Positions 41,001-53,925 are shown, numbered from the stretch's first letter. The stretch is 64,000 nt of DNA from Eutypa lata (GCA_022661535.1 JAKULF010000015.1:898632-962631), one strand, 5' to 3'. A program made the numbers and translations. Notes: generated from the sequence alone by a model not told the origin.

Positions 41001-43158
41001 TTACGATTTTAAAATACGTAATAAAATATTACGTTTTTATAATAATAATTATTTTTCATTTTTAAATAATTAATTAAAAAATTAACCTTTTTATATAATT
41101 TATTTTTATAATATAAATTAAAAATTTATATATAAAATATACGAAATTATATATACTTTTTAAATTAATTTTAATAAAAATTTATTTTATTTTAATTTAA
41201 ATTTATTTAAAATTTATTTATATTTTTTATTAAAATCGTATATTAATTTCGTAACGTTTTATATTAAAATTTATTTTAAGTATTATTAATTTTATTATAT
41301 CGATTTTTATTTTATTTTATTATATATTTTAATATTAAAATCTTTTATTAATTAAAAGGTTTTTTATATATCTTTTTAATTTTATAAAACGTTTATTCTT
41401 CGTTATTATTTTTTATTAATATTTATTTTAATTTTAATTTTAATTCTTTTTATAACTTTTATCTTTTAAAACTTTTAATTAAATATATTATTAATATAAT
41501 TTTATATATATTTTAATAACGAAAAAAGATTTAAATTTATAAATTAAATATTTAACTTTTTAATTATAATTAAAAAAATTTATTTATTATTATAATTATT
41601 TTTTTAATCGTTTTTTAAATTAAAAAAATATATTTTTTATATATTTTTAAATAAATTTTATTAATTTATAATAAACATTATATTTTAATTTATAATTTAT
41701 TATTATAAAATTTAAAATTAAACGTATTTTTTTTAATATAATTTTTTAAGTATTTTATAATTTATAAATATATATATAACTTTTAAAATAAAAGAAAATT
41801 TAAAATTATTTAAATACGAATAAACAACAACGTATTAATATTTTTATATTTTAATTTATTCGTTTTTTATTCGTTTTTTTATAAGTAATATATTATCGTA
41901 AAAAGTTTTTTTAAAATGTATAAAAATAAATTATTAAAGTTTTAAAGTAAATTTAAAAGTTTTAATTAAAATTATTTATTTAAATAATTTATAATCGAAT
42001 AATTATAATATTTATAACGTAATATTCGCTTCTTTTTAAATTATATACTTTATATTTTCGAAAGTTAAAATATATCGTTTAAAGAATTTATATATAATAA
42101 TAAATAAATAATTATAAAAGTTATATTTTAATATATATTAAAAACTATATTTAAAAACTATTTAAAAAATTAATAATTAAGTTTTAATTTATTGTAAAAA
42201 ATAAAATTAATTTAAATTAAATAAATGTTAAAAGTTTTAATATTTAATTTTAATTAATATAATTTTAAAGATAATTTAAATAATATTTAATGTATTTTAA
42301 ACCCTTTTAAATAAATAAATTATTTACATTTTATAAAACTTTTATAAAATTAAAATAATATTTATTATTATAAAATAATTAAAAAATAATTTTAATTATT
42401 CGAAATAATTAATCGTTTACGGTTATTTTTTAAAATATTTTAAAAAGATTATTATTAAATATAAATCGTATTTCTTTAATTTTAAATAAAATTAATAACT
42501 TTAAACGATTTAAATTAACATTAATTTTATCGTAAATCTTTTTATAATTTAATTTATAAAGGTTATATATTTTTATTTTATATCGTTTTAAATTATTTAA
42601 TTATTTATTAAAATTTAACTTTTTTTATAATTTATAACGATTTTTTATTATAAAGAAAAATCCATTTTAATTTCCGTTATATAATAATTAAAATTATTAA
42701 TAATATCGTTTAAAACATTTTTAAATTCGTTTTTTTAAGAAAATAATAAATCGATAAATAAAATATTTACGTTTTTTTAATTATTAATTAAATTATTTCG
42801 TTTTTTTAATTTTTTTATAAATTTTTAACTTTAATTAATATTAATCTCTTAATATTTATTTTTATTTTTTTAAACTTTTATTAATAATTAAAAAAATAAA
42901 ATAAATTAATTAATTAATTAATTAAATTTATTATATAAATATAATATTATTTATATATAAAATAATACATATTAATACATTAATTAATAATTTAATTAAT
43001 AAAATAAATTAAAGTATTATTAAATTATATTATAATATTAATTGATTATTTTTTAAAATTAATAAAAATATTATTAAAAAATTAAAATTAAAAACCTTTT
43101 TAAATAAAAATATTATTAATTAAAGATATTTATTAAATATTTTATTTAAATCGAATAA
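41001..43158. other. RIP-mutated, T-rich DNA without identifiable content
   Basis: The plus strand is T-rich over 41.1-42.9 kb, as would be left by a minus-strand element, but no terminal repeat or motif was recognised. Confidence 0.55.
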
Positions 43159-43300
43159 TAATAAATAATATAATTAAAATTATAATAAAGTTTATATTAT
43201 TATACTTTAAGTTATAAAAACGACGAAGGATTTAATATATAAAATTAATAATTACTCTTCGTTATATTAATATATATATAAAAAAGCAAAACTTTTATAA
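43159..43300. repeat. Left terminal repeat of element G (minimum extent)
   Basis: Direct match to 63857-64000. The true right end cannot be placed because the partner is cut by the window edge. Confidence 0.7.
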
Positions 43301-44050
43301 ACCCTTTTTTAAAAAATATTAACTAATATTAATTACTCCTTTTAAAATAAAAACGTTTGCCTTTAAGCCTTTTATAATTTAATTCTTAAACCTTTTATAT
43401 TTAAAGTTTTTTATAAATTCTTTTTAAAACTTTTTATAAACTTAAAATCTATTATTTCAAATTACCGAATTAATTAAAAAGAAAAAAAATAAAGAAAAAT
43501 TAAAAAAATTCCTTTTATAAATCGTAAATAAAAACGAAAAATTAATTATAAAGAAAAATTAAATAATTTTTTTAAAAAAAATAATTAAAACTTTTTTAAA
43601 AATAAAAAAACTTTTAAAAAGATTTCTTTTTATCGAAAAGTTTAATAAGTATTTAATTAAGCTTTATAATAAATAATATATTTTAAAATAATAAAATATT
43701 TTTAATTAATAATTTTAAAAAAAAGCTTATTAAACTTTTAATTAAAAAATTTAATAATAAAATATTTTAATTTTTAAAATTAAAATTTTATATTTACATT
43801 AATACGTTTAATCTCGAATAATGTTTTTTAATTAATAATTAAAACATTATATATATTTTTATTAAAAATTTAAATATAACTTTTAACGCTTTTAAAATGT
43901 TAAATAATACGATTTATTATATAATTTAAATTTATAAATTATAAAAATTTAATATTAAAATTAATAAAGAAAAAGCCTTTTATATTTTATTAAAAGTTAA
44001 AAATTCGGCCGATATTTTCCGTAACTTTTTAATCGATATTTTTTATAACT

Positions 44051-44265
44051 TATTAATAAATAAAGTGCTTTAATAGCGGTTTATAATAATAATAAAAAGT
44101 TAAACATCGAAAATGTTTTAAAGTATTACGTATAACATTTAAAGCACAAAGATTAATATATAATTCGAGTTTATAACTAAGCTAATGTAAATCTTTTTAA
44201 ATAATAATATATATTTTATTTTTCGAAAATTATTTAAAATTATTATTTATTCGTATATTTTAATA
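44051..44265 (+). repeat. 5' LTR of element B
   Basis: 215 bp, from TATTAATAAATAAAGTGC to TTTTAATA. It matches 53926-54140 and both LTRs of element A. Confidence 0.93.
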
Positions 44266-45644
44266 TAATAATAATTTCGATTTTATAAATTAATAATTAA
44301 AAGATTTATATAAAAATAAATATATTATTTATAATAACGCTTTATTAATTTTAATTTAAAGGATTTATAAAGAAAATTAACATTAATAATAACGAAAAGT
44401 AAATAAACCTTTAATGTTATTAAAGATTATAACGATTACGTTATCGATAACATTTATCTTTTTTTTTATTAAGTTAAGTTATAATTTAATATTTTATTTT
44501 TTTAACTTAATTAAAATTTTAATAATTAAACGATTTTTTTATTTATTTAAATAATTTTATTTTAATAATAAAAAAGTTATAAAACTTTATAAATAAATTA
44601 ATTACTTAAGTTAATTTCTTAACGTTATTATATTAAATCTTTTTCTTTTATTAAAATTAAATATATAATCTTTTTCTTTTTTTATTAATATTTATAAATT
44701 ATTATAAGTTTAATAAGTTTTTTATAATAATAAACGATATTAAAAATATTATATATAATTTTATAAAAAAAACTTAAATTAAAAAAGAAGTTATATTAAT
44801 AATGAAAATTCGATAAAAAATAATAATAAATTAATATTAAAACGATATAAACGTTATTATAAAATAACTTAAAAATATATAAATATAAAATTTAAGTTTA
44901 TATATAAATAATCGTAACGTTAAAATTAACTTTAATTATATAATTAATAAATTAATGTAAAATAAACATATAAACGTTATATTTTAATAATAAATAAATA
45001 TATAATTAATATTTAATAAAAAGTATATAAAATAAACGTAAATATTAATAAATATATAATTATTAATAAATATAAATTTATTTATTTTATAATATCTTAA
45101 CGTTATAATATTAAATAAAATTTTATCGACCGTTACGGTATAAAAAAATACGGCCTTTTACAAGCTTCGAGAACTTTTTTTCGACTTTCGAAATTAATAA
45201 AATTTTACTTCGTAAGTAATAATATTCGTCGATTTTAAAAGTTATATTATATATACGTAAATAATAATATTTATAATAAAATACGCCTTTAATTTTCGGC
45301 TTCGAATTAATTATAATAAATTAATTTAAATTTAAAGTTAAAAATTAAGTTCGTATAAAAATGTTTAAAAATAAAAGAATAATTACTTTTTTTACTTTTT
45401 TTATTTTTTTTACTTTATACGAAATTTAAACTTTAAGTTTTATAAATTTATTATTACGTATTACGGATTTTATAAATTTAATTATTATATTATAAGCATT
45501 TTAAATTATAAGTTATATTAATTATTATATAAAAATCTTATATTTTATTTTTATATATATAATTAATTTTACGCTTGTATATAAGTTTAATCGATTTATA
45601 ATTAAATTAATTAATTAAAAGTTAAATAAATAATTAAAGTTGTT

Positions 45645-45683
45645 ATTATTTAATTATATTATTTAATTATATTATTTAATTAT
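45645..45683. repeat. 13-bp tandem repeat (3 copies)
   Basis: Three exact copies of ATTATTTAATTAT in the left part of the nested insertion. Confidence 0.9.
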
Positions 45684-45929
45684 ATCATTTTAAAGAAATC
45701 TTTAAATAATTAAAGTTTTAAGTTTATAAGTTTATAACTTATAAAGTTATAAGTTTATAAGTTACTTTTATATAATTATTATAATTATTTATAACTATTA
45801 TAATTATTTATAATTATAACTACTTATATATAGCTATAAGTTTATAGGTTTATAAAGTAGTTAATAACTAAGTTCGAAAGGTGGTTAATAAGTAGCTAAT
45901 AAATTTATAAGCTGTAAATCTATAGCTTT

Positions 45930-46520
45930 TAAGTTTGTAAGTGGTTAAAGCTTTAGCTGTAAGTTGTAAGATAGGTTTGCAAGCTATTGCTGTTACCGTA
46001 CAATTGTTACTGCCCTCGTCAGCTGTCACAGTCACCGTCAGCTGTCACAGCCACTTACAGCTGCTGCAGCTACTTATATGCAGCTGTAGGTTAGCTGTAG
46101 GTTTAAAAGCTGTAGTGCAGGGTAAGTCTGCTAGCCACCTAGTTGCTGCCACCGTACAGTTGCTACTGCCCCCGTCAGCTGTCACAGCCCCCGTCAGCTG
46201 TTACAGCCCCTATAACTGCTGCCACTGTACAGCTGTTATAGCCACTTACACCTGTAGGTTTAAAAGTTGTAGGGTAGGTCTGTAAGCTGTAGGTCTGAAA
46301 GCTGTAAGGTAGGTCTGTAGGTCTGCAGGTCTGTAGGTTTGTAAGCTGTAAGTCTGAAAGCTGTAGGTTGTAGGTGGTCAAAGCTAGGTGGCCCATAAAA
46401 CCTGAAGGATGCACCCAATCAAAGTGCTGAATCTTTTTTAAGACCAATCAAAAGACTAGCGCCAATTAGCTTCGAACTAGCTCGGCATTAAGTCCTTATC
46501 GGTGCAGATTCGACTAATTC
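45930..46520. other. Island of non-RIP-mutated DNA inside the AT-rich block
   Basis: About 590 bp with near-balanced composition and plentiful TpG and CpA, in total contrast to the tens of kb on both sides. The left edge fades in over about 200 bp (45720-45930, arrays of TTTATAAGTTTATAA giving way to AAGCTGTAAATC). The right edge fades out over about 100 bp after 46510. The content is mostly minisatellite, then a short apparently non-repetitive part at about 46375-46515. Two frames without an ATG start are open here, but they simply translate the repeats; I do not call a gene. Confidence 0.85.
45988..46372. repeat. Unmutated CAGCTGT / GTAGGTCTG minisatellite
   Basis: A block beginning GCTGYYACYGTACARYTG occurs at 45988, 46145 and 46218 (spacings 157 and 73). 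From about 46270 to 46372 it passes into a degenerate array of GTAGGTCTGTAAGCT units. Its reverse complement after C-to-T and G-to-A change resembles the ACTTATAA arrays at 38.85-39.1 and 40.2 kb. Confidence 0.8.
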
Positions 46521-46648
46521 CAAAAAGGTATTATTATTAATATTCGTTATTCGTGTTAACTTTAATTTTACTTCGAATTTTACGGTTAATTTCGAAAAAC
46601 GTTAAAATAAAAATGTCTTTTAAATATAATAAAAAATATATTATTTAA

Positions 46649-46829
46649 ATTGTTTTAAATCTTAAGTCGTCGTATATATATTTTATATTACGTTAATATA
46701 TTAAGTTTAAATTAATTAAATCTTTAAGATTTTTCGTAAGTTATAATAACTTAAGTTTAATTAATAATTTTTAACTTTTAAAATATTATAAAGTATTACG
46801 TTTTAATATAAAATAATTCGTAATAAATT
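46649..46829. repeat. Border repeat H, right copy (intact, without element F)
   Basis: Direct match to 11281-11440 plus 13114-13128. At 46795-46818 the sequence ATTACGTTTTAATATAAAATAATT is uninterrupted (GTTTT at 46800-46804), whereas the left copy carries element F between GTTTT and ATTTT. Confidence 0.78.
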
Positions 46830-47016
46830 TAAAATAAACTTAATAAGTTTAAAACTTTATATATATTAAATTTATAAGTTAATATATAAATTAAAATTTT
46901 TATTATTTTTTTAAACTTAAAATAAAGTTATACGAATTAAAACCGATAAATTACTTTATAAAAATTACTTTATAAAAATTACTTTATAAACGCGTTTAAA
47001 TGCGCTTTTTATATAT

Positions 47017-47127
47017 ATATTATTATTATTATTTTAATTAAAAAATTACAATATATAAAGCTTTTATTATATTAAATTATATTTATACGGCTTTTTTATA
47101 AATAATTAAAATAATAATAATAATAAT
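47017..47127 (-). mobile_element. Palindromic MITE-like element, copy 2
   Basis: Inverted arms of about 24 bp (ATTATTATTATTTTAATTA and its complement) flank a centre. The reverse complement of that centre matches the centre of the element at 47343-47547, including AAAAAAGCC, ATAATTTAATATAAT and AAAGCTT. Outer arms are not recognisable, so this copy is truncated or more decayed. Confidence 0.55.
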
Positions 47128-47159
47128 GATAATATACGATTAAAGAAAACTTTAAGATT

Positions 47160-47345
47160 TTTAAACCTTTAAACCTTTAAACTTTTAAATTTACAAAATA
47201 ACTTATAAACTTATAAAGTAACTTATAAATTTAAAAAGTAATTTATAAACTTATAATTTTATAAAATAATTTACAACTTATAAACTTATAAATTTATAAA
47301 CTTATAAATTTATAAACTTATAAAGTTATAAACTTATAAATCCGA
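47160..47345. repeat. AT-rich minisatellite (ACTTATAA type)
   Basis: Degenerate array of AAACCTTT, AACTTATAA and ATTTATAA units, of the same kind as 38.85-39.1 kb but lying on the right side of the unmutated island. Confidence 0.75.
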
Positions 47346-47547
47346 ATTAAATTACGTAAGCCATTTATTCGAACGATTATTTAATTCGCATATTATTATT
47401 ATTACTTTAATTATTTCGAAAAAGGCTTTTTAAAAGTAATATTATATAAAAAAAGCTCGAAGTATTATAATTTGTTTAATTAAAATAATAATAATAACAT
47501 ATAAATTAAATAATCGTTCGAACAAGTAGCTTACGTAAGCTTATTCG
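47343..47547 (+). mobile_element. Palindromic MITE-like element, best copy
   Basis: About 70 bp inverted arms (47343-47412 and 47477-47547) surround a 64 bp centre. Both arms, read inward, contain TTACGTAAG, TTCGAACGATTATTTAATT and ATTATTATTAT..TTTAATTA. Size, long terminal inverted repeats and lack of coding capacity fit a MITE-type DNA element. TTCGAA and TACGTA palindromes are kept despite RIP. No TSD could be read with certainty. Confidence 0.72.
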
Positions 47548-49272
47548 AACGCTTTTTTTTTTCGATATATTATAATTATTTATTATATCGTTAAAATTAT
47601 AACGTTTTAAGATTTTATTATATAATGTTATTTTTAAAAAGCTTTTTATAAAATAATTAAAGTTATATTAATAATATATTAATTATAAAAATATTTAAAT
47701 AAAATATTTTAATATTTATAAGTTTTTAAATTTTTAATTAAAGCGAATTACTTTTTTTTAAATTTATAATAATAATATATATATATTTTTAATTTTTATT
47801 TAATTTCGCATTTAATAATATATTTAATTTTTAATATATATTTTAATTAATTAATTATTAAATAAAACGTAAAAAAAATTAAAATTAATTTATATAAAAA
47901 AACGTTTTTAATATTTATAAAATTAAAAATCATTAAATTAAATCAAGCTTTTCTCGGCTAGCTTTTAAATTTTATAAATCTTTTTTTATATTAAGCTTAA
48001 TAAATATATAAAATATAATTAACCGAAAAAAGCTTAATATATAAAGTAATATTTAAAATAAAATTAAACTTAATATTTACTTTTTTAAAACTTTAATTAT
48101 AAAGTTTATTTAAATATTTAATATAAAATAAATAAATAAATTTTTTTTTCTTTATTTAAATATATAAACATTTTTTTATAATAATAATTTTATAATAAAT
48201 TAAATTATATATTAAGTTTATTTTAAATTTTTATACTTTTTATAACTTAAATAATTACACTTTATAAATTTTTATTATAATTTTTATAAATAATAATTTA
48301 AAATTTCGCCGATAATTACTTTATTAAAAAACTATTATAACTTAATTAATATTAAAATAACGAAATTAAATAAACGAAAAAACTATACTTTTTCTTTTTT
48401 ATATTATTATAAAAAAGGTTAATAAATAAATAAGTTTAATAAATAATATAAAAATATATAAAATATAAATTTTAATAACTTAAATTCGAATAACTTAAAC
48501 TTAAATAATTTCGATTATAATATTTAAAAAGTTCGTTTTTTAAAATTTTTAAAAACGAATAAAAACTTATAAAAATTCGTTAAAAAATCTTAAAAAAAAT
48601 AAAAAAAGTTTTTCTTTAAAATTAAAAAAGAAAATTATTTTAAAGAATTTAATAATTAAAAATTTTAATAAAATACTTTAAGTTTTATCTTAAAAAAAGT
48701 TAATTACGAAGAAAATATAAAATTATTTAAATCCGTTAAAATTAAACTTATAAAAACTATTATAAAAACTTATAAATAATATTTTTAATAATTAATTATA
48801 AATATAATTTTAAAAATTAAAATATTAAAAACCTTATAATTTACTTTTTTAATAATTAATATAATACGTTAACGAAACATTTAAAATAACTTGTATAACT
48901 TTAAATATAATAAAGAAATTTTTTTTATTTTCATTATATAATTTTAAAAATATATAAAAAAAATAAAATTAATTAATATAAAATTAAATAAAGCCGTTTA
49001 TATTACGATATTTATAAGCGTTATAAAAAATAAAACCATTTATTAATACAAAACCATAAGCTTTATATTATAAATAATTAATTACTTTATTTATAAACTT
49101 ATTAAAAACTTTAATATTAAATTTTAAAATTAAATAAAAAACATTAACAAATCGTATAAAAATATAAAATTATATACTTAAAAAAACAATAATAATAAAA
49201 AATCAAAAAATTAAATTTATAAAAAAAAAACCGATTTAATAAACTTTTTATAAACGATAAAAAAAACTTTTT

Positions 49273-52200
49273 TATTTTAATTATAATAAATATAAACATA
49301 TATTTCGATATTATAAAAATAAAAAACGAAAAAATAATAATAATAAAAGTAAAAATAAAAATAAAAATAAAGTTATTAATAATAATAATAATTATAATAA
49401 TTGCGATTATTTAATTAAACTTAACGATTTAATAATTATCGTTAAATTTAAAAATATATATAAAGATTTTATTTTTTTAATTATTGCTTTTATAAAACAA
49501 AACGTATTAAAAAGTTATTCGAATAATATAATAAATTAATTCTTAATGTTATATATTAACAAATCAAGTTAAAAAATATTACAACTTTAACATTTATTAA
49601 GCAAAAAGACGTTAAAGACGAAAAAAATATTAAAGAAATCGTATAAAAAAACATCTTAAACGTCACGATTATCGCTTATTAAATAATAATTCTTTAAATA
49701 TACTTTATAAATAATATAAAAAATTAATTATTATAAAATAATAACTTAAATATTAATATTATTAATAACTTTAACGATTTAATTAAAAAAACAATTAAAA
49801 ATATTAAATAAAATCATTTTATTATTAATATTAAAATAAGTTTTATTTACGCTTTAATTATTAATACCGTTATATAATAATTAATTAAACTTAATAAATC
49901 TCGTTTAAATTTAATAATATCATATATTTTAATTATTAAAAAGTTTTCGCTTAAAATATTTTTTAACGAAATATAATATAAAAAAAACAATTATTTAAAT
50001 TATAATATTTTAAAGTTATTAAATAAAAAAACTTTTACGATAATTAATATTAAAAAATTAAAATTCTTATTATAAACTTTTAATATATTTAAACTTAAGA
50101 TTAATAATAACAAATAAAAATACATATTAAAAAAAAAGAAAAATTAATTATTTTTAATATATAATATTTAAACTTAATAATAATAAAAAAGTTATAATAA
50201 ATAAAAATATTATAAAAAAAATCATTTTATAACATCGTTAATTTTATCACTTTAATATTAAACACTTAATTTAAACCATTAAACGATTTTATAATATAAA
50301 CTTTAAGTTCGAAAATATTAAAATCTTACTTTATACAATTTATAATATAATAAAAATAAAAAGGTTTTCGTTAAAAAACGCTTAAAAAAAGTTAATTTAT
50401 ATAAATAAAATTATATAATACGATATAAACATAATATAACTCGTATTATTACGTAATAATTTATATTATAATTTAATAATTAAAAATTATAATTAATATT
50501 ATAATATAAATTCGATAAAAACTAAAAGTAATACTTAATAACATTTATAAAGTTATATTAAAAAGATAATTTAATATTTTATTAATTAACTTTTTAACGA
50601 AAATAATAATAAAAAAATTTTAAATTTTAAAATTAAATAATAAACGAAAATTTAATATATTTAAAATAAACGAATTTTATAAAAAACGTAATATTAAACT
50701 TTAATTATCGTTACTTTTTAATTAATATTAAAATAAAATTATAAAACGCATTATTAAATTTATATAAAACGAAATTAAAGTTTATATAATTTAAATAAAA
50801 ATCCTTATATATTTTTAAAATTATATTATAAAAACAATTATTAAAATAATTAATAAAATAAATTAATTATCGGTTAAAAATATAACTTTTATAAAGATTT
50901 ATTAAAAAAGTTTAAATTTTAACGATAATTATTTATTTTATTATAAATATTTATATATTTTAAAATTATATTACGTTATATTTATTAATTAAAAAAAAAT
51001 TTAATTTAAAAAACTAATTAATTAAAGCATAAAAAACATTTTTTTAAAATATAAAAGAAAAAGTAATTATATTATATAATTAATAAAAAAAAACGTTTCT
51101 TTATAATCTTTTATATTATAATATATAAAGATCTTATGAAATTAAATGCTTTTTTTAACTTAAAAGATATTATTTAATTATTTTTAAAATAAATTTAAAA
51201 ACAATTTCGTTATTAAATTAGCGAAAAAAATAAATAAAAAATCAATATTTAAAATAATAATAATAACGTTATATTTAATAACAAAATAAATAAAAAAAAT
51301 AAAAAATAATTTATTAAATATAAACGTAATCGTTTAAGAAAAACAATCCTTAAACTTTATATATATAATATTTCCAAAAAATAGCTTAAAATTATAATTA
51401 AATTATATTAAACATAATTTATTTAAAAGACGAAAATATTAATAAATATAATTTTAAATTTAATTTTATTAATAATAACATTATTAATAATTAAAAACGT
51501 AAATTTATAAACTTTAATAACGCTTTTAAAATAATAATATAAATTTACTTTTATATATAAATAATATTTTTACTTAAAAAAAAACGATACGATATTTTTA
51601 AAAACCTTTATAAAACATCGAATTTTTTTAAATATTTAAAAATATACAAATTAATAATAATAATATTTAAAAATAATCTGTTATTAAAAAAAACTTTAAT
51701 AAGTTCCGAAAGAAATTTATAAATAAAAACAATATTTATAAAAAAATAAAAAAATATTAATTAAAAATTATTTAAATTTATTTTATTAATTAAAATAATA
51801 TATAAATATTTAATAAATATTATATAAATATTACGAAAAAAATTTATATTAATAAACGATTTCGAAAAGTTAAAAGTTTATATATATATAAAAAAATTTA
51901 TATAACGAAAAAATATTAATTATAACGAAATTATTATAATTATAATTTAAATTATATATTAATAAATCTTTATAATTTTTATAACTTTAAACGATTAATA
52001 TATTATATAAATAAACTTTATTATAATATATCTTAATAATAAATTAAAAAAAAACTATTTATAAAAATATTTTCGTTATTAAAAAAATACTTCGATATAT
52101 ATTTAAAATAAAAATAAAAATATAATTTAAATTATATTATTTAATTAATAAACTTTTTATATAAACTTAAATAAATTAATATAACTTAATAAATAAAAAT

Positions 52201-52309
52201 AAAAATTATTTTAAAATAATTAAACTTTATAATTTTAATATTAAACAACGTTATTTATTTAAATTTTAAAACAAATAATATTATAATTTCATATGTTAAT
52301 AATTTCTTA
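49273..52309 (+). pseudogene. RIP-decayed Copia gag-pol of element B
   Basis: Motif-supported core only. The knuckle at 49273-49314 has CX2CX4HX4C spacing, Cys as TAT but His still CAT and an Arg still CGA. The integrase D-N-G-x-E-F box is at 50633-50653 (Asp codon 50636). The Q-N-G-x-x-E-R box is at 50729-50749 (Glu codon 50744); the two acidic codons are in one frame and 36 codons apart, an exact D-35-E. RT YVDD survives as TAT GTT AAT AAT at 52292-52303, in the same frame as the integrase boxes. Stops occur throughout. Reading A and B together shows most differences to be C/T or G/A, the RIP pattern. Confidence 0.87.
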
Positions 52310-53925
52310 TTATTTAATACAAATAAAAAACATTTCACGAAATTTACGAAAATTATTATTAAAATAATTATTATGAAAAACTTAAGCAAAATTAATTAAT
52401 TTTTAAATATTTATATTATTAAGTTAAGTTTTATTAATAATATTTATTTAAATTAATAATAATATATTAAAAAATCGTTTTAAATAATAAATATAAACGA
52501 TATAAAATCGTTACTTACTTCGTTCGTTTTAAATTATAAATAATATATAATTTAAAATTAAAAAATTATTATTAAAAACGAAACATTTAAATATATAAAT
52601 TTAATTAAAAAGTTTAACTTTTTAAACTATATAATTAAACTTAATATAATTTATATAACGTTTATTTAAATTTAATTTGTAAATAACTTATTATTAAAAT
52701 AAATAAATTATATTAAACAGTTGCCGAAATATATAAATAATATTATAAACTTATCGATTTAATATTAAACTTTAAATAAAAAACATTTATATTATAAATA
52801 TAATAACTTTAAATTATTTAAAATAATAAATTTTAATTACGATAATAATTTTAATTTAAATAAATTAATTACAAGTTATATATTTTACATAATAAAAACC
52901 TTTATTATATAAATCTTAAAATTTTAAACGATTATTATTCGTTATATAATAAAAGTTAAATAGGTAACTTTAAATATTATAATAATAAAAACAATTAATA
53001 TTAAAAACTTTTTATAAAAACTTAATTTAATATTTAAAACATTTATTATTTTATTAAAAAATAATATAAATATCTTAAAATAAACAAAAAAGATTATAAT
53101 GTTTAAAAAAAAACGTTATATTTAAATTAATTATTATTATATATATTAAAAGATTAATAATAATTATATTAAAATTTAATATATTAAAACGAATAAAAAT
53201 TTAATAAATAACTTTATTAAACTTTTTAATTAAAAGATTTTTAACGAATTTATAATAAAATTAAACTTAAAATTAATTTAAAAGTCGTTTAAAAGATTAA
53301 CAAATATATTAATTAATAAATAAATTAAATTAATTAAAAAAAAAATTTCCGTTAAATTTCCATTATAAAAAAAGAAAATCGTTATCCTTTAAAACCTTAC
53401 ATTATTATAGCATTCTTTTTACGATTACCGTATTTATTTAACTTAAAAGCTTTTCTTTTTAATTTTTAATTTAAAGAATTTAAAACGACCTTTAAACTAG
53501 CTCGGCCTTTATTAAACAAACTCGTTTTTACCGGTTATTTTTCTTAACATTTATAATATATAATATAAAAAAATTTAATAATTAAATAATTATTAATTAA
53601 AATTTTTCGTTATTTTTAAAATTAAAAAATTCGAATTTTATTTAACTTTATATAATTAATAACGTATTAATTAATAATATCATAAATTTTATATATAAAA
53701 TTAAAAAATTTATTAATAAGTAATAATTTAATTAATTAAACCTTAAACGTATATATATAAACAAAACTATTAATATTACGATATAAATAAATTTAATAAT
53801 CAAATAATTAAATTATAAAAATAAATATAAAAGTTAAAGATTTAATCTTAATAAATTTATAATTTAATTTTTTTAATTTTTTTAAAGTTTTAAAGAAATT
53901 AATTGCTTATTAATATAAAAAGGCA

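Larger units (their letters stand above)
45118..48040. mobile_element. Nested insertion of about 2.9 kb in element B
   Basis: Element A runs without a break through AATATTAAATATAAAAAACG (15871-15890). In B the same sequence is interrupted after ATTAAATA (45117) and resumes near 48034-48041 (TAATATATAAAGTAATATTT). The insert holds minisatellites, an unmutated island, a copy of border repeat H and two palindromic MITE-like elements. No convincing terminal inverted repeats were found at its ends, and the A/T-rich junctions do not allow a firm TSD, so its class is unknown. It may be composite. Confidence 0.75.

Noticed and set aside
45941..46285. Open frame of about 114 codons on the plus strand in the unmutated island
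   Set aside because: It begins at GTG, not ATG. Its translation is repetitive (VQLLLPxSAVT.. occurs twice) and merely reflects the 157 bp duplication; no domain is recognisable.
46175..46447. Open frame of about 90 codons on the minus strand in the unmutated island
   Set aside because: It begins at TTG and translates the GTAGGTCTG array (LQTCRPTDL-like repeats); there is no support for a gene.
46495..46520. tRNA T-arm resemblance (GGTGCAGATTCGACTAATTCC)
   Set aside because: No matching acceptor, D or anticodon arms can be drawn around it.
45118..48040. Terminal inverted repeats at the ends of the nested insertion
   Set aside because: The two ends share only short CGGT/ATAT similarity, within what is expected by chance in this composition.
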